Part shown: positions 6,917 through 15,617 of the stretch, in pieces
How the letters are laid out: the number at the start of each line of letters is the position of its first letter
Position numbering within the stretch: the stretch's first letter is position 1
Source: JBBQNR01 sp963774075
GTDB lineage: Bacteria; Actinomycetota; Thermoleophilia; Solirubrobacterales; JBBDJG01
Direction of reading: 5' to 3'
DNA length: 64,000 nucleotides
Assembly: GCA_963774075.1 (NCBI GenBank)
Contig: CAVZDP010000003.1
Location: 248,001-312,000, forward strand
Translations under genes and position numbers: made by a program
Notes under the pieces: generated by a model
The model's input: only the letters and a program-made list of their open reading frames with translations
The model's database searches: none
What the model was told of the DNA's origin: nothing

Positions 6917-9900
6917 TCAGGTGGCGCAGAGGACGGTGCCGCGCACGGTGTAGGCGTCGGGGGTGCCGGGGTCGACCTCGACCAGCACCTCGACGTAGGC
7001 GCCGTCGGCGGCTACCGGCGTCGACCACACGGGCCAGGTCAGAACGGTGGGCTGGAACGGGTCGCCGTAGAAGTAGTCGTTGACGAGGTAGCCGTCGGTG
7101 ACCGCGATGCGCTCGCCGGCCGAGTCGTAGAGCGCCGCGGTGACCTGGACCTGGGCCTCGTGAGGCATCGTCACCTGCGGGTTGACCCAGACGTAGCGCG
7201 AGCGGCACTGGGCGTAGGTAACCATCGAGATCTGCTCGATGTCGCGGAAGCGCGTGCCCCGGAAGCGGGTGCCCCGGAAGCGCGTGCCGACGTAGGTCGT
7301 GCCCCGGAAGCGCGTGCCCTGCAGCGGGTCGTCCTCGGAGGTGACCTCGAGCCGCACCGTTCCGGGCTGGGACTGGCCGCCGCCTTGCTGGTCGAGGGTG
7401 TAGGTGAAGTCGTCGGTGCCGACGTAGCCCGGATCCGGGTCGTAGGTGAATGAGCCGTCGGGCTGGAGCGTGACGTCGCCGTGGAGTGGATTCGTGTCGA
7501 GCGTGGCCGTGACAGTGGCGCCCGTCGGGTAGAGGTCGTTCTCGATCAGGCCGCCGTCAGCCGCCTGCTGGAGCATCACGTCGTGCGGCAGGCGGTAGAA
7601 GTCCTCGACCGCCCCGAGCGTGGGCACGGGCTGGCGCACCGAGATGCAGGTGGCACGGCTCGAGTCGGAGCCCGCGTTGTAGATGTCGCTGCCCGCGTAC
7701 TCGGCGCGGAAGCAGTAGCGGCCGGGGGTACCCGCGACGAATGCGCCGGAGGTGGCGGTCCCCGAGTTGCCTGGGCCTGCGGTCAGCACCTGCGGGTTTC
7801 CGGGGAGCGCCGATCCTGCGCCGCAGGTCGCCGGGACCGTGACGGCGATGGGGCCGCAGACGAAGAATTCGACCTTCTCGGTAGGACTGCCGCCCGTCGC
7901 ATCGCCGGTCACCGTCGCGGTCTGAGTCACCGGCTGTCCGACCTCGACCGCCTGGTTGGACGAAAGCGCGCCGTCGGAGGGCCTGCTCGTCATCGAGACC
8001 GGGCGCTGGAAGCTGATCGGCGCCGTCACGACCTGCTGCGGCCCACCGCCGGACCTTGTAGCCCGCACGAAGCAAGGGGGGCTTGCGGGGTTTCGGCAGT
8101 CACCCTCCAAGCCATCGAGGTCCCAGTCGACCTCGATCGACGTCGAGAAACTCCCACTCGAGTCGGTGGGCGTCGTCGTCTGGCCGACGCAGGAACCGGG
8201 GCGACATTGATCGATCCCGACGGTGCTGTTGGGCTCCATGCCCGAGCCGCTGACGGTGACCGTCTGCCCGGCCGGGTTCAGCCCGGTCTCGGGCGTGACA
8301 TTGAGGCTCATCATCCCGCCCAGGTAGCGGAAGATGTTGAAGTCCCCGGCGACGGTGGCGGCCTGGATCGCGTTGCCGTCATTCGGTTGCAGCGTCACGC
8401 CACTGGTCTCCGTGTCGGAGGCGTTCACGCCCAAGGTCGAGGTGCCCTCCGTTCCGTCGTGGGCGAAGCGCACCTGGGTGAAAAGCTTCCTCTTCAGGGA
8501 GAAGCCCTCGTTCGCCGTGCCGACTACGGTGATCTCGCCCCGGCCGGCGAGTCCGAGGTCGTCCTGGACGGCGACGTCGGTGCCCTCGTGCCCGATCTGC
8601 CCGCCGCCGAGCTCGTGCGTCAGCTTTCCGTCTCCCGAGAACGTGCTGTCGAGAGCGCCGCCCGACGTGTACCGGGCAACCGCATACATGTTCAGCGGCT
8701 GCCAGTCCGAGAGCTCGTCGGCGGCGCTGTTGTTCGTGACGCGGAACGGGTCGCTGCCGTCGGCATCCATCGTGTAGATCTCCTGGTTGCCGTCGCGCGA
8801 GGTCTGGAAGACGATCTTGTTTCCGCTCCCCGACCAGGAGGCAAGCTCGTCATTCGCGGAGTGGTTGGTGAGGTTCGTCGGCGAGCCGCCGGTCGACGTC
8901 ATCGAGTAGATCTCCCCGTTGCCGTCCCGGTCGGTCCGGAAGAGGATCTTCGACCCGTCGGGGGACCAGATCGGGTTGTGGTCGTCACCTCCATCGTTCG
9001 TGAGGTTCGTCGGCGTGCCAGATCCGTCGGCGTTCATCGCGTAGATCTCGGAGTTGCCGTCGCGGTCGCTCGTGAAGGCGATCTTCGAGCCGTCCGGCGA
9101 CCAGTCCGGGTTCTCGTCGGTGGCGCTGTGATTCGTCAGCCGCGTCTCCGTGCTGCTGGCGAGATCGATCTTGTAGAGCTCGGCATTGCCGTGCCTGTCG
9201 CTGCGGAACACGACCTCGTCGCCGTCCGGGGACCAGCTCGGGTGGGAGTCGCCACCGGCACTGTTGGTCAGCCGCTCCTCGTTCTCGCCGTCCCAGTCCA
9301 TGAGATAGAGCTCCTGGTCGCCGTCACGCTCGCTCGCAAAGGCAATCCGGGTTCCGTCTGGGGACCACTTGGGCTGCTGGTCCCATCCGGTGGCTGTGGT
9401 CAGGCGAGTGACGCCCTGCTCTAGCCCCAGCGGGCTCGCGGTATAGACGTCCTTGTTTCCCTCTCGCTCGCTGGTGAAGGCGAGCTTGGTGAACTGTTCG
9501 CCCCCGTTCGAGCCGCCGGCGACGACTATCTTGCTGTCGGCCTGGAGGGCGGCGCCGCGGAATCTCTCTGAGCTTCCGCCGAAATTCTGGATGTCGTAGC
9601 CGTCGCCCCCACCGAAGCTGGTGTCGAGCTGCCCTTCCGCCGTGAGTCTAAGCACCACCGGGTCGGGGCCGCTTCTCCCCACGACGACGAGCTTGCCGTC
9701 CTGCTGGACGTCGATGTCGAAGGCCTGGTCAACCCCGCCGAGGTTGATTTGCTTGAGCCAGGTGTCACCAAAGCTCGCGTCGGGATTGCAGTTGTCCGCG
9801 CTCCAGCGCGACACGATTATGTTCGCCTCACCCGGACCTGGGCGGTGGTAACCCGCCGCGACGATCTGCCCGCTCTGCACGCCGACCGCAGTGTGCCGCT

Positions 9901-11743
9901 CAACGCCGCCGCTCATGTCGATTCCCTGCACGCAGCGCTGCGTCCCGTTGTAGTTGTAACTCGCGACGACAGGAGTGTCCTCCGGGTTTTTCGCGCGTCC
10001 TGCTACGACGATCCTGCCCGCGACACGATCGAACGCGATGCCGAAAGCTTCATCGTCGATCGCTGGAAGCCCCGCAGTCGTTTTCCCGTCGCCCGAGAAC
10101 GTCGTGTCGAGGCTGCCGTCGTAGTTGAAGCGCGAAATCGCGAAGTCGCCCGTGCCGCCGGTTTCCGTATAGCCCGCCATCAGGATTTTGCCGTCGGGCT
10201 GCACTGCGACGTCGTGAGCGGTCTCGGTCGCGAAGAAGTCGATGGAGGAGGAAACGAACGGACCGCCATCGCCAGTTCCCCGTACCCCGGTTGACGGCGG
10301 CGGCAGAGCCTTGTTCACGTTCAACCGTCCCCCGGAGACCGTCTTGCCCGCCAGGCTCGGCTTGGCATCAACGTTGTTGATCAGTCGGCTCTTGACGCTC
10401 GCCACAGAGGAGCTCAGCTTCCGCGCCAAAACGAGGGCCGCCGCACCTGCGGTATATCCGGTCGCCGGCGAGGTTCCGTTGAGATATGCGAGCTGCTCTC
10501 CCGGCCAGGTGCTGAGCACGTTCACGCCCGGGGCAGCGAGGTCGACTGCCGTGTCCCCGTAGTTTCCGAAGGATGCCAGCTCATCCGATTGGTCCGACGC
10601 CGTGACGCAGATGATGTTCGTCTCCGGGTACGCACACGGGTATTCGGGCGTGACGTCGTTGTCGTCGCCCGCCGCGTTGCCGCCTCCATTTCCGGCTGCC
10701 ACGACGAAAAGGGTGTTCGGCGCGTTCGCTATCGCCGTCTGGACGGTCACGCCGACGTCAGGTCCGCTCAGCGCCGCGCTTACGACCCTCATGCCCATCT
10801 GATGGGCATACGTGAAGGCGTTGGCGATCGCGGCGTCCGTGCAGAGGACGTTCGGGTTGGGGCTGCAGACCCGCAGCGCGCCAAGCTTGACGCTCCAGCT
10901 TGCTCCCGTGACCTGCATGCCGTCGCCCCCGCGGGCTCCGATCGTCCCGGCGATGTAGGTGCCATGTCCCTGGTCGTCGACCGGGTTGTTGTCGTTGTCG
11001 ACGAAGTCGAAGCCGCGAACGTCGTCCGCGAAGCCGTTTTGGTCGTCGTCGATGCCGTTGGTCTCCTTACCTCCGCCGACCTCCCCCAGGTTGCCCCAGA
11101 GGTTCGGCAACAAGTCGTCGTGGTCGGTGTCGATGCCGGTGTCGACGACCCCGACGGTGATGGCTGGAAACCCGCTCAGGCCGAGTCCCACCGTCTTGTC
11201 CCAGGCCTCCGCGGCGTCGATGTCGGCGTCCGGGACGCCAACCGTTCCGTTGATGCTCTGGCCGCTGTTGTTGAGCCCCCACTGCTCAGCGAAATTCGCG
11301 TCAGGGGAAAACGTGGCGGCCGGTCGCCGGATGAAGTTCGGCTCCGCATAATCGACCTCGCCCATGCGCTCGTACGCACGCGCCACGGACCGAGGATTGC
11401 GACTCGTCCCGATGTTGACCAACTCGGTGCGCGCCAGCAGCAGCTTCTTGAGCACGCTCCCGTTTCGCCTGCCATGGACCGATGACTTCTGCGCCTCCGA
11501 GGTCCCCGCCTTGAATCGCACGATCACCTGACCGGCCACATACGGCGGCGCCTTTACATAACTCGCCGTTGGCGCCGCCGCCAGGCCCGCGCTCGGCGTG
11601 GCTGCGAGCCTCGTCGTGGGCGTCGATGGGGCTCGCTGGCCCTTTCGCGGCTTCGCTGCCGCCGGCGGGGTCAGCGCGCCGGCGGTCAGCAAAGCAGCCG
11701 TAGCGACGGCTACACACAGGCGGGTGGCTAGCGAGCTGAACAC
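6917..11743 (-). CDS. Secreted multidomain subtilase (S8 serine protease)
   Basis: Large exported protease of about 1608 residues. GTG at 11743 opens a signal peptide (VFSSLATRLCVAVATAALLT); ATG at 11890 would add 49 atypical residues. Order: I9-type propeptide (about 68-140), catalytic domain with D201 (VVDTGID), H260 (DQGHGTYIAG), oxyanion N352 and S425 (NGTSPATG), delta-60 repeats (about 510-750 and 1018-1080), a six-blade PD40 propeller inserted between them (about 752-1018), Ig-like domains (about 1146-1370), a tandem-95/cadherin-like domain (NPLHGDVTLQPDGSFTYDPD), GTRFRG repeats and a C-terminal beta-rich domain ending VLCAT. The usual Pro of the TSxATP motif is Gly. It likely acts extracellularly; substrate unknown. 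The propeller-like gene follows by 20 bases. Confidence 0.88.
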   Translation of the reverse strand: MFSSLATRLCVAVATAALLTAGALTPPAAAKPRKGQRAPSTPTTRLAATPSAGLAAAPTASYVKAPPYVAGQVIVRFKAGTSEAQKSSVHGRRNGSVLKKLLLARTELVNIGTSRNPRSVARAYERMGEVDYAEPNFIRRPAATFSPDANFAEQWGLNNSGQSINGTVGVPDADIDAAEAWDKTVGLGLSGFPAITVGVVDTGIDTDHDDLLPNLWGNLGEVGGGKETNGIDDDQNGFADDVRGFDFVDNDNNPVDDQGHGTYIAGTIGARGGDGMQVTGASWSVKLGALRVCSPNPNVLCTDAAIANAFTYAHQMGMRVVSAALSGPDVGVTVQTAIANAPNTLFVVAAGNGGGNAAGDDNDVTPEYPCAYPETNIICVTASDQSDELASFGNYGDTAVDLAAPGVNVLSTWPGEQLAYLNGTSPATGYTAGAAALVLARKLSSSVASVKSRLINNVDAKPSLAGKTVSGGRLNVNKALPPPSTGVRGTGDGGPFVSSSIDFFATETAHDVAVQPDGKILMAGYTETGGTGDFAISRFNYDGSLDTTFSGDGKTTAGLPAIDDEAFGIAFDRVAGRIVVAGRAKNPEDTPVVASYNYNGTQRCVQGIDMSGGVERHTAVGVQSGQIVAAGYHRPGPGEANIIVSRWSADNCNPDASFGDTWLKQINLGGVDQAFDIDVQQDGKLVVVGRSGPDPVVLRLTAEGQLDTSFGGGDGYDIQNFGGSSERFRGAALQADSKIVVAGGSNGGEQFTKLAFTSEREGNKDVYTASPLGLEQGVTRLTTATGWDQQPKWSPDGTRIAFASERDGDQELYLMDWDGENEERLTNSAGGDSHPSWSPDGDEVVFRSDRHGNAELYKIDLASSTETRLTNHSATDENPDWSPDGSKIAFTSDRDGNSEIYAMNADGSGTPTNLTNDGGDDHNPIWSPDGSKILFRTDRDGNGEIYSMTSTGGSPTNLTNHSANDELASWSGSGNKIVFQTSRDGNQEIYTMDADGSDPFRVTNNSAADELSDWQPLNMYAVARYTSGGALDSTFSGDGKLTHELGGGQIGHEGTDVAVQDDLGLAGRGEITVVGTANEGFSLKRKLFTQVRFAHDGTEGTSTLGVNASDTETSGVTLQPNDGNAIQAATVAGDFNIFRYLGGMMSLNVTPETGLNPAGQTVTVSGSGMEPNSTVGIDQCRPGSCVGQTTTPTDSSGSFSTSIEVDWDLDGLEGDCRNPASPPCFVRATRSGGGPQQVVTAPISFQRPVSMTSRPSDGALSSNQAVEVGQPVTQTATVTGDATGGSPTEKVEFFVCGPIAVTVPATCGAGSALPGNPQVLTAGPGNSGTATSGAFVAGTPGRYCFRAEYAGSDIYNAGSDSSRATCISVRQPVPTLGAVEDFYRLPHDVMLQQAADGGLIENDLYPTGATVTATLDTNPLHGDVTLQPDGSFTYDPDPGYVGTDDFTYTLDQQGGGQSQPGTVRLEVTSEDDPLQGTRFRGTTYVGTRFRGTRFRGTRFRDIEQISMVTYAQCRSRYVWVNPQVTMPHEAQVQVTAALYDSAGERIAVTDGYLVNDYFYGDPFQPTVLTWPVWSTPVAADGAYVEVLVEVDPGTPDAYTVRGTVLCAT

Positions 11744-11807
11744 GGCCGAAAGCGGGCTGCGGATCCTGGCTCGGAGCCTAGGGCCTGTGGCCCCGCTTCT
11801 CTGTCCC

Positions 11808-11852
11808 CCGATCGGCTCGACTTTTATAGCCGATCGGTTGTCATCCGATTGG
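11808..11852 (-). promoter_or_regulatory. Putative promoter with flanking palindromes upstream of subtilase gene
   Basis: A perfect 10-bp inverted repeat (CCGATCGGCT at 11808-11817, complement at 11828-11837) encloses TATAAA read on the minus strand (11823-11828), which could be the -10 box of the subtilase gene about 70 bases upstream of its GTG. A third related octamer, CCGATTGG, lies at 11845-11852. The arrangement suits a repressor site over a promoter and favours the 11743 start over 11890. No convincing -35 box is seen. The rest of the 243-base divergent gap to the cyclase gene shows no gene. Confidence 0.4.
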
Positions 11853-11986
11853 AGGACAGAGCTATGGGCAGTGCGGGGCTCAGGATTCATCCTGTGTGTT
11901 GCCTTTCCGTCGCCTACGAGCACTTGACGGGCGGCGGGTCCAGACGCTTGCGTGACATGAGCACACTCCCCCCACGAGACTGATCG

Positions 11987-14900
11987 ATGCGCCGCTGCCA
12001 GGACTGCGGTGAGGAGAGCTCCGAGCGCGCGCGCTTCTGCGCGAGCTGCGGAACGAAGCTTCCCGAGGTCGAGGCGCCGGCGCGCGAGCTGCGAAAGACG
12101 GTGACGATCGTGTTCTCGGACCTCGCCGGCTCCACCAGCATGGGCGAGAGCCTCGATCCCGAGTCCCTGCGCCGAGTGATGCTTCGCTACTACACGGAGA
12201 TGAGGTTCGCGCTCGAGCGCCACGGGGGCACGGTCGAGAAGTTCATCGGCGACGCGGTGATGGCGGTGTTCGGCATCCCGACGCTGCATGAGGACGACGC
12301 ACTCCGGGCGGTGCGAGCGGCACACGACATGAAGCGGGCGATGGAGCGCCTGAACGAGGAGCTCAGCGAGCGCTGGGGGGTGCGCCTGTGCGCGCGCACC
12401 GGTGTCAACACGGGCGAGGTCGTCGCGGGCGACCCCACGCGCGGTGAAGGCTTCGTCGTCGGCGATGCCGTCAACGTCGCGGCCCGACTGGAGCAGAACG
12501 CCGACGGCGACGATGTCCTGATCGGCGAGGAGACGTATCACCTGGTCGAAGGCGCGGTGACGGTGGAGGAGGTCGATCCGCTTACGCTCAAGGGCAAGGC
12601 GGAGCCGGTCCCCGCCTACCGGTTGATCGACGTCTCGCGAGAGGGTCCGACCCGGAGGATGGACTCGCCTCTGGTCGGGCGCGAACGCGAGCTGTCTCAC
12701 CTACGCCGCGCCTTCGAGCAGGTGGAGAACGCGTCCGCCTGCCGCCAGTTCACCGTCGTCGGCCCGGCCGGGGTCGGCAAGTCGCGCCTCACCCTGGAGT
12801 TCCTGTCGGCGCTCCGGGGCGACGCAACCATCGTGCGCGGCCGGTGCCTCTCCTACGGCGAGGGCATCACGTACTGGCCGCTGGCGGAGGTCGTGAAGGA
12901 GGCGGCGGGCATCCTCGACGACGACTCACCCGAGAAGGCGAGGTCGAAGATCGCCGACCTGCTGCCGCTCGCCGATCCCGGGCCCGTCGTGCGTCCGATC
13001 GCCGGCGCCGTCGGACTGGCGGACACGACCTACCAGCCGGACGAGACCTTCTGGGCCGTCAAGAGGCTGTTCGAGGCGCTCGCGCGCGCGCGTCCGCTCG
13101 TGGTCGTCTTCGACGACGTGCACTGGGCGGAGGAGACGTTCCTCGACCTGGTCGAATACCTCACCGACGCGATCACCGCCGCGCCGGTGATGCTCCTCTG
13201 TCTCGGGCGGCCGGAGCTTCGCGACGTGCGGCCGTCGCTGCTCGACATCGAGGAGCCGCGCGACCTGATCGTGCTCGAGCCTCTCGGCGACGACCACAGC
13301 CACGAGCTGATCGAGAACCTGCTCGGGAGGGTCGAGCTGCCCGAGCAGTTGTCGGGTCGCATCGCCGCGGCGGCCGAGGGCAACCCGCTCTTCGTGGAAG
13401 AAACGCTCCGGATGCTCGTGGACCAGGGCCAGCTCCGCCGCGAGGACGGAGCCTGGGAGGTCGAGGGCGACATCTCCGAGATCGGCGTCCCGGCCACGAT
13501 CGAGGCGCTGGTCGGCGCCCGCCTCGACCGCCTCGGCCGTGGCGAGCGAGTCGTGATGGAGCGCGCGTCGGTGATCGGCCAGGAGTTCTGGCTCGGCGCG
13601 GTGAGCGAGCTGTCGCCGAAGGTCGAGCGCCCGGACGTGCCCGGGAGGCTCGACACGCTCGTCGAGAAGGAGCTGGTCCAGCCCGGTGGCCAGAGCTTCG
13701 CCGGCGAGAACGCCTACCGCTTCGGCCACATCCTGATCCGCGACGTCGCCTACGCGGGCATGCTGAAGGAGGGTCGCTCGCTGCTTCACGAGCGCTTTGC
13801 GGGCTGGCTCGAGGACAGAGTCCACGAGCGCGTCGGCGAGTACCAGGAGATCCTCGGCTACCACCTGGAGCAGGCGTTCCGCTACCGCGAGGAGCTCGCT
13901 CCTGTCGATTCGGAGGCGCGCAAGATCGCGCTGCGGGCGTTCCGCTACCTCTCGACCGCGGGCACCGACGCCCACGCGCGCGGCGACATGCCGGCCGCAG
14001 TCAAGCTGCTCGAGCGCTCGATCGCGTTGCTCGCGGCCGAGGACCCGGGCCGGCTGGAGCTGATGCTGAAGCTCGCGCAGGCCCTCTGCCACATCGGCGA
14101 CTTCGACCGCGCCCGCACGTACTGCTCGGACACCGCGGCGGAAGCCTCGCACCTGGGAGATCGCGCGATCGAGCTGCACGCGCTGATGGAGCGCGCCGAC
14201 ATGGATGCCTACATCAATCCCGAGCATGGGCTAGGGCGGCTGCGCGAGGTCGCAGAGGAGGCGATCCCGCTCTTTCAGGAGCTGAAGGACGAGACCGGGC
14301 TCGCGCGGAGCTGGCGCGCCCTGTCGATCTTCCACTCGGACGCCGCCCGCTGGGGCGCCGCGACCGAGGCGCTCGAGCAGGCACTTGGGCACGCACACCA
14401 CGCGGGCGACCGCGAGCTCTACACGCAGATCCTCGGCGGGCTCGCCACCGCGCTTTCGGTGGGCCCCAAGCACGTCGAGGCTGCGATGGCGCAGCTACAG
14501 CAGGTGCTCGCCGGAGCCGCCGACGCGCCGGACGGCGGGATGAGCACCGTGCGCGTCAGCTTCAGCACGCACGCGCTGCTCGAGGCCTGGGGGCTCGCGT
14601 CGCTCAGCGCCATGAGCGGCGACTTCCAGGAGGCACGGCGCCTGTGCACGAACGCGAAGGAGATCGTGGACGAGCTGGGCCAGAAGCTTCGCACCGCCTC
14701 GCTCGGAGTGGTGTGGGGGCGGATCGAGGTACTCGCGGACGATCCCGAGCGCGCCGAGGCGGTCCTGCGCGAGAGCTACGAGATCCTCGCCGGAATGGGC
14801 GACAAGAACGTGCTCTCCACGGTGGCGGCCGAGCTCGCCGAGGTCGTCCTCGCCCAGGGCCGCCAGCAGGAGGCGCACCGGCTCGCGAAAGAGAGCGAGG

Positions 14901-15232
14901 CGCTGGCCGCTCCGGACGACGTCGAGTCCCAGATCCGCTGGCGCGCCGTCTCCGCGCGGCTCTTGGCGACACGCGGCGAGCCCGAGCGCGGCGAAGCCCC
15001 GGCGCGCTGGGCGGTCGGCCTCGCCGCTGGAGTCGAGTTTCCGAACCTCGAGGCCTGCGCGGCGCTCGCGCTCGCCGAGGTGCTCCGCATGAGCGGCCGC
15101 GCCGAGGAGGCGGCGTCGTACGTCTCGCGAGCGCTCGCGCTCTACGAGTCGAAGGGCAACCTGGTCTCTGCGCGCAAGGCGCAGGCACTGCTCGCCGACC
15201 TGCGCCCGGGCGGCCGAACTACTCGGTTCTGA
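11987..15232 (+). CDS. Zinc-ribbon class III adenylate cyclase with AAA ATPase and TPR domains
   Basis: Predicted cytoplasmic cyclase of 1081 residues. An N-terminal zinc ribbon (C4, C7, C18, C21) precedes a class III cyclase domain (about 36-200) with metal-binding D45 (FSDLAGST) and D89 (GDAVMAVFG), base-recognition K85 and D160, and transition-state N163/R167, so it looks active and adenine-specific. An AAA/STAND ATPase follows with P-loop GPAGVGKS (259-266) and Walker B VVVFDDVHW, then about 500 residues of TPR-like helices. The product would be cAMP, made in response to an unknown ligand or partner sensed by the ATPase/TPR part. A paralogue with the same plan lies at 33.3-36.5 kb. Its last 14 bases overlap the convergent NTF2 gene. 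Confidence 0.88.
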   Translation: MRRCQDCGEESSERARFCASCGTKLPEVEAPARELRKTVTIVFSDLAGSTSMGESLDPESLRRVMLRYYTEMRFALERHGGTVEKFIGDAVMAVFGIPTLHEDDALRAVRAAHDMKRAMERLNEELSERWGVRLCARTGVNTGEVVAGDPTRGEGFVVGDAVNVAARLEQNADGDDVLIGEETYHLVEGAVTVEEVDPLTLKGKAEPVPAYRLIDVSREGPTRRMDSPLVGRERELSHLRRAFEQVENASACRQFTVVGPAGVGKSRLTLEFLSALRGDATIVRGRCLSYGEGITYWPLAEVVKEAAGILDDDSPEKARSKIADLLPLADPGPVVRPIAGAVGLADTTYQPDETFWAVKRLFEALARARPLVVVFDDVHWAEETFLDLVEYLTDAITAAPVMLLCLGRPELRDVRPSLLDIEEPRDLIVLEPLGDDHSHELIENLLGRVELPEQLSGRIAAAAEGNPLFVEETLRMLVDQGQLRREDGAWEVEGDISEIGVPATIEALVGARLDRLGRGERVVMERASVIGQEFWLGAVSELSPKVERPDVPGRLDTLVEKELVQPGGQSFAGENAYRFGHILIRDVAYAGMLKEGRSLLHERFAGWLEDRVHERVGEYQEILGYHLEQAFRYREELAPVDSEARKIALRAFRYLSTAGTDAHARGDMPAAVKLLERSIALLAAEDPGRLELMLKLAQALCHIGDFDRARTYCSDTAAEASHLGDRAIELHALMERADMDAYINPEHGLGRLREVAEEAIPLFQELKDETGLARSWRALSIFHSDAARWGAATEALEQALGHAHHAGDRELYTQILGGLATALSVGPKHVEAAMAQLQQVLAGAADAPDGGMSTVRVSFSTHALLEAWGLASLSAMSGDFQEARRLCTNAKEIVDELGQKLRTASLGVVWGRIEVLADDPERAEAVLRESYEILAGMGDKNVLSTVAAELAEVVLAQGRQQEAHRLAKESEALAAPDDVESQIRWRAVSARLLATRGEPERGEAPARWAVGLAAGVEFPNLEACAALALAEVLRMSGRAEEAASYVSRALALYESKGNLVSARKAQALLADLRPGGRTTRF

Positions 15233-15617
15233 TTGCCTCCAGCGCCTGCTCCACATCGCGGAACATGCGCAGCCCGACCGGGGTGCCGGCGGCCATCGTC
15301 CAGACGTGCGCGACTTCGCTTTCGATCTCGATGCCGCTGCCCCGCCCGCGGGCCCGCTGCCGCAGCGAAACGACGACGTAACCACCGCGCTCGACAATTT
15401 CGGCAGGCTCGAGCGTGACCTGGTCGAACGCCTCCATCATCGACTCGAACACCTCGAGGATTCCCGCGATGCCGTGGTGTGTCTCGCGGTCCGGGAGGCT
15501 CTCGCGGTCGCGCACGGTGATCTCGGGGGCGAGCCAATCGATCACGGCGTCGATGCCGCCCTCGTTGAAGGCCGCGTAGCCATGGCGCAGGCGGTCTGCA
15601 TCCCCGGCCGCCACCAC
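15219..15617 (-). CDS. NTF2-like (SnoaL-type) protein
   Basis: Protein of 132 residues with the SnoaL pattern: a first helix (DADRLRHGYAAFNEG), VIDWLAPEITVRDRESLPD, THHGIAGILEVFESMMEAF, then beta-strands with GGYVVVSLRQRARG and VAHVWTMAAG. The GTG start overlaps the stop of the patatin gene (TAGTG), so translation is probably coupled and it is the last gene of the FHA-ABC/patatin operon. Enzymatic activity is not predictable; a small-molecule binding role is equally possible. Confidence 0.75.
   Translation of the reverse strand: MVAAGDADRLRHGYAAFNEGGIDAVIDWLAPEITVRDRESLPDRETHHGIAGILEVFESMMEAFDQVTLEPAEIVERGGYVVVSLRQRARGRGSGIEIESEVAHVWTMAAGTPVGLRMFRDVEQALEAIRTE

Noticed and set aside
7481..9424. 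Very long plus-strand open frame
   Set aside because: It is the antisense shadow of the GC-rich subtilase gene; similar long shadows opposite groEL and the phosphatase were rejected for the same reason.
11744..12700. N-terminal extension of the subtilase reading frame beyond 11743
   Set aside because: It runs antisense through the cyclase gene, lacks protein-like composition, and the signal peptide begins at 11743.
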